Assembly: GCA_910584005.1 (NCBI GenBank)
Contig: CAJTXR010000001.1
Location: 124,001 to 188,000, forward strand
Direction: 5' to 3'
Origin: an uncultured Anaeroplasmataceae bacterium
Lineage (GTDB): Bacteria > Bacillota_I > Bacilli_A > Acholeplasmatales > Anaeroplasmataceae
Length of the DNA stretch: 64,000 nt
A program made the position numbers and the translations under genes. Shown here piece after piece: positions 51,127 to 60,829 of the stretch. A model generated the notes under the pieces. The model was not told the origin of the DNA and did not search any database. It saw nothing but the letters and a program-made list of their open reading frames with translations. The stretch's first letter is position 1. Each line of letters starts with the position of its first letter.

Positions 51127-52041
51127 ATGAAAAAAATAGATATTCATACACATTTAATAGGAACAATTTGTGGTATTGGATCTGAAGGTGAACTAACTCC
51201 AATTGGTAAGGGGAAAGGAATCTATGCAAGTGGAAAAATTATCCAGCTTATTCCAGAAGAATATGGGGATAAGGAACTTACTCCTGAAGTTTTAGTACGT
51301 GTCCTTAGAGAACATGATGTTGAATTTACAGTTTGTTTACAAGGAAATTATGCAGGTTTTCAAAATCATTATACCTATGAGGCATCAAAGCGGTATCCTC
51401 TTCAAATTGTTCCCGCAGCTACCTATGATCCTTTTTTTAGAAATAAAGATAAAATTATTTACCATTTATTTGATGAACTCAAGATCCAAATCATTAAAAT
51501 GGAAGTTTCCAATGGCTCAGGACTTATGGCAAATCATCCAACCATTGATTTAGATGGTCCAATTATGCATGAGGTTTATCAAATGGCCCAAAAGCATCAT
51601 CTCTTATTTTTTATAGATATTGGGCGACCTGGAAATAATTGTTATCAGGTAGAAGCGGTAGCAAGAGTTGCAGAAAAATATAAAGACATAACTTTTGTAG
51701 TGTGTCATCTTACAGCACCTCAACATGAACAGATGGATATTCTTACTAAAAATATGAATCTCCTAAATCTTCCTAATATTTATTTTGATATCGCAAGTTT
51801 GCCAAATAATACGAAACAGCCTTATCCTTTTATAGAAGCTCAAAACTATATTCGTACTGCGATGGATATTGTTGGAAAAGATAAAATTCTTTGGGGAAGT
51901 GATTTTCCTGCAGCTATGAATTATACAAGCTATGCAAATGCCTATCGTTATATTGAAGAAAGCTCCCTCTTTTCTTTAGAAGAAAAACAAGCAATTTTAT
52001 ATGAGAATGCTTTACGATTACTAAAGGATTATAGAAAATGA
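51127..52041 (+). CDS. Amidohydrolase family protein (amidohydro_2 type)
   Basis: A 304-aa TIM-barrel metal hydrolase. Metal ligands are visible as DIHTHL at residues 4-9, VVCHLTAPQHEQ near 196 and GSDFPAAMNY near 258. The type resembles aminocarboxymuconate-semialdehyde decarboxylase-like hydrolases; the substrate cannot be given. GGAGGAAGAAC precedes the ATG. Its stop overlaps the hemW start by 4 bp, so it opens an apparent operon with hemW, xerD, deoB and an alcohol dehydrogenase. Confidence 0.85.
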   Translation: MKKIDIHTHLIGTICGIGSEGELTPIGKGKGIYASGKIIQLIPEEYGDKELTPEVLVRVLREHDVEFTVCLQGNYAGFQNHYTYEASKRYPLQIVPAATYDPFFRNKDKIIYHLFDELKIQIIKMEVSNGSGLMANHPTIDLDGPIMHEVYQMAQKHHLLFFIDIGRPGNNCYQVEAVARVAEKYKDITFVVCHLTAPQHEQMDILTKNMNLLNLPNIYFDIASLPNNTKQPYPFIEAQNYIRTAMDIVGKDKILWGSDFPAAMNYTSYANAYRYIEESSLFSLEEKQAILYENALRLLKDYRK

Positions 52042-53132
52042 AAGGTTTATATGTCCATATCCCCTTTTGTAAGCAGATATGTAGTTATTGTGATTTTCCA
52101 AAGCAAGTAGCAAAAAAACAATTGCAAGAAGAATATGTAAAACATTTGATAGAAGAACTTAGGGAGTATCATGCATGCTGCCATGAAATCCAAAGTGTAT
52201 ATATTGGTGGTGGGACTCCTAATCATTTGTCACTTTCTCTTTTAACCGCTCTTTTAGAAGAACTGGCTCCTTTTTTTAAAAACTCTTTAGAAAATACAAT
52301 TGAAATCAATAGTGAACTTTTAACGAAAGAACAGGCAGTTTTGTTTAAGCAATTTGGAATAAATCGAATTAGTATAGGCGTTCAAACTTTTTCTAATGAT
52401 TTAATTCAAAAGATTAGAAGAAACCACACTAAAAATACAGTTTTAAATGCGATAAAGATTCTAAGGGGAGTTGGGATTAATAATATCAATTTAGATATGA
52501 TATATGGTTTGCCAGGTCAAACATTAAAAGATGTAGCGATGGATGTAGAAGAGCTACTAGAGCTTAACCCTCAGCATATTTCTTATTATAGTCTTATTTT
52601 AGAAGAAAAGACGATCCTTTCTTATCAACTAAATCATCATCAAATTACGCTTCCTGATGATGATTTAGTAGCAGATATGGCCAATTATATAACTCAAAAA
52701 TTGAAATTGAATGCGTTTAAACATTATGAGATTAGTAATTTTGCTTTAGAAGGATATGAATCAATTCATAATATAGGCTATTGGAAATGTGAGGAATATA
52801 TCGGTGTTGGTGCAGGTGCATGTAGTTTTATCGACTCTTACCGAATCCAAAATCATTTTATTTTACCAAAGTATTTTAAAGAACGGGTTTTTATAAAAGA
52901 ATGGATTTCATCTAAAGAAGCTAAAAGTGAGTATATGATGCTTGGATTTCGGCTGACTCAGGGGATAAAAAAAGAAGATTATCTCCTTCGGTTTCATCAT
53001 TCTATTGAAGAGGATTTTGATTTATCAAATCTTTTCCAAAAAAATTTAATTGAGGAAGTAGATGGATATATTCGGATTAAAGAAGATAAACTTTTATTAG
53101 GAAATTTAGTCTTTGAAGAATTTGTGAGGTGA
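52038..53132 (+). CDS. hemW: HemW-like radical SAM protein (heme chaperone family)
   Basis: A 364-aa radical SAM protein, formerly called oxygen-independent coproporphyrinogen oxidase-like HemN. The cluster motif is HIPFCKQICSYCDFPK, with Cys 11, 15 and 18. YIGGGTPNHLS near residue 54, EINSELLTKEQ and RISIGVQTF follow, and NLDMIYGLPGQTLKDV near 153 completes the core. It has three cluster Cys and lacks the fourth Cys (CxxxCxxCxC) of true HemN, which supports HemW. It overlaps the amidohydrolase and lies 6 bp before xerD. Confidence 0.9.
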   Translation: MKGLYVHIPFCKQICSYCDFPKQVAKKQLQEEYVKHLIEELREYHACCHEIQSVYIGGGTPNHLSLSLLTALLEELAPFFKNSLENTIEINSELLTKEQAVLFKQFGINRISIGVQTFSNDLIQKIRRNHTKNTVLNAIKILRGVGINNINLDMIYGLPGQTLKDVAMDVEELLELNPQHISYYSLILEEKTILSYQLNHHQITLPDDDLVADMANYITQKLKLNAFKHYEISNFALEGYESIHNIGYWKCEEYIGVGAGACSFIDSYRIQNHFILPKYFKERVFIKEWISSKEAKSEYMMLGFRLTQGIKKEDYLLRFHHSIEEDFDLSNLFQKNLIEEVDGYIRIKEDKLLLGNLVFEEFVR

Positions 53133-53138
53133 GAAGAA

Positions 53139-54074
53139 TTGAAAAAAGAAAAAGAAGTTCTTTTTTATGAGTTTTCTGATTTTCGATATCATTTACAAAC
53201 TGATAAGAGATTGAGTTTTAACACAATCTCTGCTTATATGACTGATTTGGAAGGGTATGGGGAATTCCTAATTAAATATCAAGAAATATCGGATATTGCT
53301 TATGTAGATGAAACGCATATCAATAAATATATCGCTTCTTTAAAACGTGCAGAATTATCAAAACAAACCATTGCTCGCAAAATTATTGCGATTAAAGAGT
53401 TTCATAAATTTTTATATACAGAAAAAATAACAGATACTGATGCGGCAAAATTTATTGAACTCCCTAAGCCATCTAAGCCTTTACCTATAGTCTTAAGTAA
53501 GGAAGAAATATTTAAGATGATGGATTCAATTTCAACAGATTCTCCCCTAGGACTTAGGGATAAAGCGATTATGGAAACTCTTTATGCATCTGGGCTTCGG
53601 ATTAGTGAACTGGTAAATTTGAAAACTGCTGATTTGCATTTAAGAGAAAAATATATCGTTGTCATTGGTAAAGGAAATAAGGAGCGAATGGTTCCTTTAG
53701 GAGATATGGCTGTTATAGCTTTAAGAGCGTATTTAGAAAAGGGTAGACCCTATTTATCTAAAAAGCCTGGGACAACCCTATTTTACAATTACCAGGGGAA
53801 TCAAATCTCTAGACAGTCCGTATACAAATTTATTGTAAAATTGGCGAAAGATAACGGTATTACAAAAGAGATTTCTCCTCATACCATTCGCCATAGTTTT
53901 GCTACTCACCTATTAGAAGGGGGAACTGATTTAAGGGTTGTACAGGAACTTTTAGGACATGAGGACATATCAACAACCCAAATCTATACTCATATTGATC
54001 GGTCTAGATTAAAAGAGATGTATCAAAATACACATCCACTTGCAGTAAAAAACAAAAAGGAAGGAATAGAATAA
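53139..54074 (+). CDS. xerD: Tyrosine recombinase XerD
   Basis: Site-specific recombinase that resolves chromosome dimers at dif with XerC. The 311-aa protein has the N-terminal SAM-like DNA-binding domain and a catalytic domain with Arg 154 (ASGLRISEL), His 248 and Arg 251 ([19 protein letters not shown]), His 274 (LGHEDIST) and nucleophile Tyr 283 (TQIYTH). All six key positions are intact. TTG is the likely start codon, after GAGGTGAGAAG. The xerD-deoB order matches B. subtilis ripX-drm. A dif site lies about 2.8 kb downstream. Confidence 0.93.
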   Translation: MKKEKEVLFYEFSDFRYHLQTDKRLSFNTISAYMTDLEGYGEFLIKYQEISDIAYVDETHINKYIASLKRAELSKQTIARKIIAIKEFHKFLYTEKITDTDAAKFIELPKPSKPLPIVLSKEEIFKMMDSISTDSPLGLRDKAIMETLYASGLRISELVNLKTADLHLREKYIVVIGKGNKERMVPLGDMAVIALRAYLEKGRPYLSKKPGTTLFYNYQGNQISRQSVYKFIVKLAKDNGITKEISPHTIRHSFATHLLEGGTDLRVVQELLGHEDISTTQIYTHIDRSRLKEMYQNTHPLAVKNKKEGIE

Positions 54075-54075
54075 T

Positions 54076-55251
54076 ATGTATAAAAGAATATTTTTAATAG
54101 TAATGGACTCTGTGGGGTGCGGAACAGCCCCTTTAAGCCATTTATATGGCGATGATGGTGCAAATACCATCTCCCATATCGCAAGCTCTTGTAATGGGAT
54201 TAAATTACCAACATTAGAGTCTTTTGGTTATGGAAATTTAACTGAAATAAAAGGAGTATCCCCTATAAGTCATCCAAAAGCATATTATGCTAAGGCAGAT
54301 GAGCTTTCTACAGGAAAGGATACAATGACAGGACATTTTGAAATGATGGGGGTTCATACAACTCAACCCTTTAAAACTTTCACAGATACAGGATTTCCTA
54401 AAGAATTAATTGATTTATTAGAGGAAAAAACGGGGCATAAAGTTATTGGAAATGTTGCAGCTTCAGGTACAGAAATTTTAAAAGAATTAGGAGAAGAGCA
54501 TATTAAAACTGGGGCGATGATTGTCTATACATCAGCGGATAGTGTTCTTCAAATTGCTGCCCATGAAACGTATTTTGGGTTAGAAGAATTATATCGGTGT
54601 TGTGCAATTGCTCGAGAGCTTTGCTTAGATGAAAAATATAAAGTGGGAAGAATTATTGCTCGTCCATTTGTTGGCGAAACAAAGGATGATTTCAAGCGGA
54701 CACCAAATCGTCATGATTATGCATTATCTCCAGCTCATCCAACGACTCTAGATGCTTTAAAAGAAGCAAAATATGATGTAATTTCAATTGGAAAAATTAA
54801 TGATATATTTAATACCTGTGGGATTACAGAGGCTCATAAAACCGTTTCTAACCATCATGGAATGGAAGTGCTAAACGAAGTTGCGAAAAAGGATTTTACA
54901 GGATTATGTTTTCTAAATCTTGTTGATTTTGATGCTTTATATGGCCACAGAAGAGATGCACTAGGGTATAAGCAATGTTTAGAAGAATTTGATCAAGATT
55001 TAGCCACTTTTTTAAATTTTGTTCAAGAAGATGATTTAGTCATGATTACAGCAGATCATGGAAACGATCCAACATGGACGGGAACAGATCATACAAGAGA
55101 GTATGTTCCTTTCTTGATTTATAATCCAAACCTTAAGGGAGGAAATTTAGGAATCCGAAAATCTTTTGCCGATTTAGGACAAACGATTGCAGAGAATTTC
55201 AATGTGAAAAAACAAAGAATTGGAACTTCATTTTTAGAGGAATTAAAATAA
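54076..55251 (+). CDS. deoB: Phosphopentomutase
   Basis: Interconverts ribose-1-phosphate or deoxyribose-1-phosphate and the 5-phosphate in nucleoside salvage. The 391-aa alkaline-phosphatase-superfamily protein has the metal and nucleophile site [14 protein letters not shown] near residue 8, then [15 protein letters not shown] near 83 with the phosphorylated Thr. [12 protein letters not shown] and the metal-binding [20 protein letters not shown] near 323 follow. It lies 1 bp after xerD and shares a base with the dehydrogenase that follows. Confidence 0.95.
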   Translation: MYKRIFLIVMDSVGCGTAPLSHLYGDDGANTISHIASSCNGIKLPTLESFGYGNLTEIKGVSPISHPKAYYAKADELSTGKDTMTGHFEMMGVHTTQPFKTFTDTGFPKELIDLLEEKTGHKVIGNVAASGTEILKELGEEHIKTGAMIVYTSADSVLQIAAHETYFGLEELYRCCAIARELCLDEKYKVGRIIARPFVGETKDDFKRTPNRHDYALSPAHPTTLDALKEAKYDVISIGKINDIFNTCGITEAHKTVSNHHGMEVLNEVAKKDFTGLCFLNLVDFDALYGHRRDALGYKQCLEEFDQDLATFLNFVQEDDLVMITADHGNDPTWTGTDHTREYVPFLIYNPNLKGGNLGIRKSFADLGQTIAENFNVKKQRIGTSFLEELK

Positions 55252-56423
55252 TGAACAACTTTATTTATCACACCCCAACAAAAGTATTTTTTGGTAAAAA
55301 AGAAGAGGAGAAAATTGGGGAAATATTAAGTGCATTTCATGCTCATAAGATATTAATCCATTATGGTAAAAATTCGATAATTAAAAGTGGTTTATTAGCA
55401 AAGATTAAAGAGGGGCTTAAAGCCTCTAATTTATCTTATTTTGAGCTTGGAGGCGTAGAGCCCAATCCGAAATTATCTCTCGTTTTACAAGGAATAAAAA
55501 TTGTAAAAGAAAATCAAATTGATTTTGTTTTAGCTATCGGTGGAGGATCGGTGATTGATTCAGCAAAATCGATCTGTGCTGGAGCCTGTGTTTCGTTTTC
55601 ACCATGGCTATTTTCCATTGGAGAAAAACAGCCAAAAGAGTCCCTTCCATTAGGTGTCATTTTAACACTTGCTGCTAGTGGTTCAGATATGTCAAATTCT
55701 TGTGTAATTACAAATGAAATCACAAAAGAAAAAAGAGGCTTTACAAGTGAATATAATCGCCCAAAATTTGCGATTCTAAATCCAGAATTAACCTACACCG
55801 TTTCCCCATATCAAACAGCTTGTGGTATCGTAGATATTATGATGCATACCTTAGAGCGATTTATTTCTAATAGTACTGAAACATGGATTACTGATGAAAT
55901 CGCAATTGGTTTATTAAAAGCTGTTTATAAGGCAGGGGAAATTGTTATGAATTCACCCGAAAACTATGATGCTCGAGCAACACTTTTATGGGCAAATAGT
56001 TTATCTCATAATGGATTGACTTCGTGCGGAAGAGATTTTGTAATGTCTGTACATCAATTAGAACATGAACTAAGTGGTATGTTTGATGAGGTTGCTCACG
56101 GTGCAGGATTGGCAATTCTGTGGCCAGCTTGGGCAAAATACGCTTATCCAAATGCGAAAGATAGATTCTTAAAATTAAGCTATGAAGTATTAGAAATTCA
56201 ACCGAGCAATTCAGTCGATGAAGATATCCTAGCAGGTATTCATAAATTAAAATCCTTTTTTAAAAGTATAGGAATGCCCACATCGTTACGTGAGATCAAT
56301 GTTACTGAAGAGGATATTCAGAAGCTATCCATTAATGTAACATTTGAGCATAAAAGAATCCTTCATGATGTAATAGAAATTGATGAGGCAATGGCTTATA
56401 AAATTTATTCTGAAGCTCTATAA
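55251..56423 (+). CDS. Iron-containing alcohol dehydrogenase (BdhA/YugJ-like)
   Basis: A 390-aa NAD(P)-dependent group III alcohol dehydrogenase, similar to butanol dehydrogenases. The nucleotide-binding block is AIGGGSVIDSAKSICAGACV near residue 96. The metal ligands fall in the Asp-His region VDIMMHTLERF, then SVHQLEHELSGMFDEVAHGA near 265, ending in the metal-binding His. Substrate choice cannot be told. It is the last + gene before the terminus region, directly followed by a terminator. Confidence 0.92.
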   Translation: MNNFIYHTPTKVFFGKKEEEKIGEILSAFHAHKILIHYGKNSIIKSGLLAKIKEGLKASNLSYFELGGVEPNPKLSLVLQGIKIVKENQIDFVLAIGGGSVIDSAKSICAGACVSFSPWLFSIGEKQPKESLPLGVILTLAASGSDMSNSCVITNEITKEKRGFTSEYNRPKFAILNPELTYTVSPYQTACGIVDIMMHTLERFISNSTETWITDEIAIGLLKAVYKAGEIVMNSPENYDARATLLWANSLSHNGLTSCGRDFVMSVHQLEHELSGMFDEVAHGAGLAILWPAWAKYAYPNAKDRFLKLSYEVLEIQPSNSVDEDILAGIHKLKSFFKSIGMPTSLREINVTEEDIQKLSINVTFEHKRILHDVIEIDEAMAYKIYSEAL

Positions 56424-56453
56424 AACACCTTCTTTACTAGAGGGTGTTTTTTT
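56423..56453 (+). terminator. Intrinsic terminator after the alcohol dehydrogenase
   Basis: AACACCTTCT (56424-56433) pairs with AGAGGGTGTT (56439-56448), one wobble, followed by a T run. Confidence 0.85.
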
Positions 56454-57261
<808 letters not shown>

Positions 57262-57296
57262 AAAAAAAAGATGAGAGATTTTAAACTCTCATCTTT
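57262..57296 (-). terminator. Intrinsic terminator of the Fic-like gene
   Basis: AAAGATGAGAG (57267-57277) pairs perfectly with CTCTCATCTTT (57286-57296). On the - strand a run of T residues follows the stem. Confidence 0.85.
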
Positions 57297-57304
57297 ATAC
57301 TTGC

Positions 57305-58369
57305 TTAAATATCAAAAATACTGAGCTGTTTATTCCTTGGATCGAATGGCTCATCACCGGTAATCCGAATCCATGTTGCAGATCTTCCTGTGCCATTTGG
57401 ACGTATTTTATTTTCTCTTTTTAAATTCTCTAACGCTCGATTAATTGTGGAATCAGACAAATATGGATTCTTAGCTCTAATATCTTCCTTCTTAAATATC
57501 TCACCCAATTTTAATATGCTTGATTCAACGTTATCTATTTTTCGTAAGCCCTTATCAAAACTGTAAGCATCCTCTTTGCCTTCAATGATGGAATATCCTT
57601 CTAAAAGCATTTGGATTGTAAGATTATTTAAAATCGCAGTTTGTGAGAATCCTGACTCCCAGTTATAGTTTGCTTGAACCAATGCTGTATGAAATTGATC
57701 TTTGTATTTTAAATAAAGTTCAAAAAAGCTGATGTATTTAAAAACATTAAATTGTTCTTTGAATAATAAACAATAGTAAATTAATAAATTCATGAATTCA
57801 TTTTCTTGGTCGAAAACATTTAGATTGCTTAAATCAACAAATAAGTTGGTCGCAAGCTGAGTTGCTTCTACTTGGTTGCTGTCTAAAAGTTTTTTATATA
57901 GATGTAAAATTTCATCAAATTTAATTCGCATAGAAACCTTTTTCTTCTCTCTTAAAAGGTTCATTTGTACTTCAATTGTTTCCGTGCGATACCCCACCTC
58001 TTTTACCGTTCCAAATACTCGTTTTGCAAGGGATAAAAACTCGTTGGAATTGAGCTCTAATTCGCTTCCTTTTTTTTGTAAGATTTGGAAGACTTCTTTT
58101 AGATTATTTACGATTTTTTCATGACTCGTTTTTGGGGTCCCGTTCTTCTTAGTTAAGAACCTTAATCTACTTTCACTGATGTCTAAATTTAGAGCCTTAG
58201 CAGCAAAGAAAGTTTCTCTTTCTATCGTTTCTTTTATTATGGTTTGCATATCGGATTTAAAGATATCTTCATAGTAAAAATCCTTACCCTTAAAGCGATA
58301 TAATTTTGTTAATTCCATGACCAGTTCAGCTGGATAGGATATTCGCTTTATATTTTCAAGACAGCTCAT
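57305..58369 (-). CDS. Degenerate Fic-fold protein with winged helix
   Basis: A 354-aa protein that I read as a Fic-family derivative. Where Fic enzymes have HPFxDGNGR followed by RLL, this protein has NVFDQENEF at residues 184-192, then MNLL. The His is replaced by Asn, and the Gly and Arg residues are lost. The surrounding fold pattern remains: the helix before the motif, then KYISFFELYLKYKDQFHTAL near 211-230, which matches the usual post-motif segment. The C-terminus (about 280-346, LSDSTINRALENLKRE) is a winged helix. AMP-transfer activity is unlikely. AAGGAGG precedes the ATG; the promoter is at 58396-58424. Confidence 0.6.
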   Translation of the reverse strand: MSCLENIKRISYPAELVMELTKLYRFKGKDFYYEDIFKSDMQTIIKETIERETFFAAKALNLDISESRLRFLTKKNGTPKTSHEKIVNNLKEVFQILQKKGSELELNSNEFLSLAKRVFGTVKEVGYRTETIEVQMNLLREKKKVSMRIKFDEILHLYKKLLDSNQVEATQLATNLFVDLSNLNVFDQENEFMNLLIYYCLLFKEQFNVFKYISFFELYLKYKDQFHTALVQANYNWESGFSQTAILNNLTIQMLLEGYSIIEGKEDAYSFDKGLRKIDNVESSILKLGEIFKKEDIRAKNPYLSDSTINRALENLKRENKIRPNGTGRSATWIRITGDEPFDPRNKQLSIFDI

Positions 58370-58395
58370 AGTATGCCTCCTTATTTCTATACTAA

Positions 58396-58424
58396 ATTAT
58401 AACAAAGTTCGCCAAGCAAAACAA
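58396..58424 (-). promoter_or_regulatory. Promoter of the Fic-like gene
   Basis: On the - strand, TTGTTT (58419-58424), a 17-bp spacer and TATAAT (58396-58401). Confidence 0.7.
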
Positions 58425-58439
58425 GTGATTTCTTAAGTA

Positions 58440-58482
58440 AAAAAAGACAGGGAAATGGTATCTATTTCCCCTGTCTTTTTTA
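58440..58482. terminator. Bidirectional terminator after the uridine-kinase-like gene
   Basis: AAAAAGACAGGGAAAT pairs with ATTTCCCCTGTCTTTTT with one bulged C, with T runs on both strands. It serves the - strand gene ending at 58483 and insulates the Fic-like gene. Confidence 0.85.
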
Positions 58483-60129
58483 TTAAATTAAATCTTCAGT
58501 GTAAAAGATAGAATCACCAATAAATTCGCGAATAATGGAATTACATGGAATCCATTTGTCGCTAATATCTTTAAAGTATTTTAAGAATTTGACTAAACGA
58601 TTGGCCTGAATGAAATATGGACTATTTGAATCTACGGCTTCTAATAAAGGTAAGGCATGTTTCTTAAGAACACAAAGTTCATAAGAAAGCTCGGAATTAT
58701 ATACAAAATCAGCATTGGATTGATGAGGATATATCCATTTGAATTCTCCTCTTCTTACACTTGGCCACATTTCAATTGTTTGTTCACAGCTAGAATTTCT
58801 GGTTTTATAATCCCGTACCATTCTTCTAATTAATCTTATATCGGATAAGGAAATTGGGTTATGATCATCGATATGTAATTGTGCCTGTGGAGCAATATAG
58901 ATTCTAAATTTAACTTCTCTTGGAATTGAAGGAGTTAAATCATCATTTAAAGCGTGAATCCCTTCAATCATGATAGGTTGAGTTTTCCCTAGTTTAACAG
59001 GTTCTGTAAAGGTTCTTTTTTGAGTTTTGAAGTCATAGATTGGTAAAGCAACTTCTTCACCATTAATTAATTTGTATATAACCTCATCAAATAATTTGCG
59101 ATCTAAAGCATCAATATGCTCAAAATCAGGCTTCCCCTCTTCATCTAAAGGAGCCAAATGACCTTGATTATAGAAGTTATCTACACTGATCATAAGTGGA
59201 TCAATTCCTAATGTTTTAAGTTCGATTCTTAAACGATTGGTAAATGTGGTTTTCCCACTTGATGAAGGCCCTGCAACTGCAATTAAACGAATTTGATCAA
59301 TATTGCGAGCAATCTTATCTCCTAATTCACTTAATTGATTGTTATGCCTTGTTTCACAAAGATTAATGAATTCTAAGGCTTTTCCCTGTTCTACAATTTC
59401 ATTCATTTGATAGATATAAGAAGCTGTAGTTATATTTCCCCAACGATTTGCTTCTCTTAATGCATTTTGGAAGACCTTTTCATCCTCAAAATAAGGAATT
59501 TGACCTTTTTCTTCCGCCCTAGGATATTGGATGATAAATCCAGGAGCATAAAGCATCAAACGATAACTTTTAATGTATCCTGTAGAAGGAAGCATATATC
59601 CAAACATATAATTCTTGTAGTCGCCACATTCATAAACATGGACTGTAGATTCCTTTCGATATTGAATGATTTTAGCTTTATCCTTATATCCAATGGAATT
59701 GTAATATTCGATTGCTTCTTCTTTGGAAATACTAGAACGTTTAATTGGCAGGTTTGCGGCTATAATACGATCGAGTTCAGCCTTTATCGCATCTAGATCT
59801 TCCTGTAAAAAAGCATGCTTGATGTTAGAAATGCTTGCAAAGATTGATCTTGAAACACTATAATTAAAAATAACCTTGGCTTTAGGGAAAACTTTCTTAC
59901 AAGCCATAATAATGAGATACCGTAAAGTAGATTGATAAATTGTTACTGCTTCTGTATCAGATAAGGTTAAAAGTTCAACTGTGCAATCCTTATCAAGAAT
60001 ATAATCCAGCTCTCGAATTCGATTATTTACTTTTGCTGCTTGATAATCAAATGTATTTTCTTCTATTAAATCCGCGATTCTGATTTTTTCATTTTTTACA
60101 ATTGTTTTTCCATCTAATTGTATTTTCAA
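58483..60129 (-). CDS. Uridine-kinase-like protein with ThrRS-type N-terminal domains
   Basis: A 548-aa fusion protein. The first 60 residues resemble a TGS domain, followed by a threonyl-tRNA-synthetase second-additional-domain-like region (residues about 60-250). The last part is a uridine/phosphoribulokinase-type kinase with P-loop AVAGPSSSGKTTFTNRL near residue 289, SVDNFYNQGHLAPLDEEGKP, and IMIEGIHALND. This combination is a known family of unclear role. The start codon is TTG after AAGGAATAAT. A TATAAT with extended TGG lies at 60221-60226 on the - strand, giving a leader of about 85 nt. Confidence 0.85.
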   Translation of the reverse strand: MKIQLDGKTIVKNEKIRIADLIEENTFDYQAAKVNNRIRELDYILDKDCTVELLTLSDTEAVTIYQSTLRYLIIMACKKVFPKAKVIFNYSVSRSIFASISNIKHAFLQEDLDAIKAELDRIIAANLPIKRSSISKEEAIEYYNSIGYKDKAKIIQYRKESTVHVYECGDYKNYMFGYMLPSTGYIKSYRLMLYAPGFIIQYPRAEEKGQIPYFEDEKVFQNALREANRWGNITTASYIYQMNEIVEQGKALEFINLCETRHNNQLSELGDKIARNIDQIRLIAVAGPSSSGKTTFTNRLRIELKTLGIDPLMISVDNFYNQGHLAPLDEEGKPDFEHIDALDRKLFDEVIYKLINGEEVALPIYDFKTQKRTFTEPVKLGKTQPIMIEGIHALNDDLTPSIPREVKFRIYIAPQAQLHIDDHNPISLSDIRLIRRMVRDYKTRNSSCEQTIEMWPSVRRGEFKWIYPHQSNADFVYNSELSYELCVLKKHALPLLEAVDSNSPYFIQANRLVKFLKYFKDISDKWIPCNSIIREFIGDSIFYTEDLI

Positions 60130-60688
60130 AATTATTCCTTCTTTCTTTAGTAAATTTCTTTTTTTAAAACTTTTTTTGTTTTTCCTATTTCCGATTTCTT
60201 AAAAGTTTACTGGCTAATGAATTATACCATAAAAAAAATAAAAAAACTAGTCATATTTCTTTTGCTAATTTTCTTTCTTCCTTCTTTTTTATTTTATGTT
60301 CTTTTGATAAAAAATATTTTCTTTTAAATCTAATTTTAAATATTACATTATTTAATAACTTGAAATATTTTATGAATTTAAAAATTATAATGATTTAGTA
60401 TTTTATATTAGATTCGTGTTTAAAATAAAATAATTCTCTCAAATTCCCCTTTTTTTTAGCAATTGAGATGGAGAATGTACCACAAAATGATTTCTCGATT
60501 GCTAAAAATGAATATCCATTAGAATAATGAAATGTTTTATAATAAAAATTAAATAGTTTTATATTCTTTTGCCTATATTTAAAATAAGCCTATTTTTAGG
60601 CGTTTTTAAGCGATTTTACAACAGATATGGATAAAATACTAGGAATAAGTGAAATTCTCTTATTTCCACAATAGAATCATTTGTAAAA
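60130..60688. other. Gene-free AT-rich stretch with unexplained hairpins
   Basis: No gene is supported. Its left end carries the promoter and leader of the uridine-kinase-like gene. It holds a 16-bp inverted repeat (60453-60468 with 60493-60508) and a small hairpin GCCTA-TTTT-TAGGC (60588-60601) with a T run after it on the + strand. Confidence 0.5.
60453..60508. repeat. 16-bp inverted repeat, unexplained
   Basis: TTTTTAGCAATTGAGA (60453-60468) pairs with TCTCGATTGCTAAAAA (60493-60508), with one wobble and a 24-nt loop. It lacks a trailing T run on either strand, so it is not an ordinary terminator. It could be a small RNA, a protein-binding site or a short element end. Confidence 0.55.
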
Positions 60689-60689
60689 A

Positions 60690-60735
60690 TAAAAAAAGCG
60701 TGTTTTTTTTAGAAAAACCGCTTGTTTTTATTTTT
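60690..60735. terminator. Terminator of the SGNH hydrolase gene
   Basis: On the - strand, AAGCGGTTTTT pairs with AAAAACACGCTT with a bulge, followed by a long T run, about 95 nt after the SGNH stop. It could also work on the + strand. Confidence 0.7.
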
Positions 60736-60829
60736 AATTTAGTTTTATTTATTTTTTGAAATAATTTATAAAAATGAATGTTAAGTTTATAATAAAAAAG
60801 AAATATAGTTTCAAATACTAGATACAATT

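Noticed and set aside
60588-60607. GCCTA-TTTT-TAGGC hairpin plus T run as proof of a + strand small RNA
   Set aside because: The stem is only 5 bp and no promoter could be assigned upstream, so it is not listed as an RNA gene.
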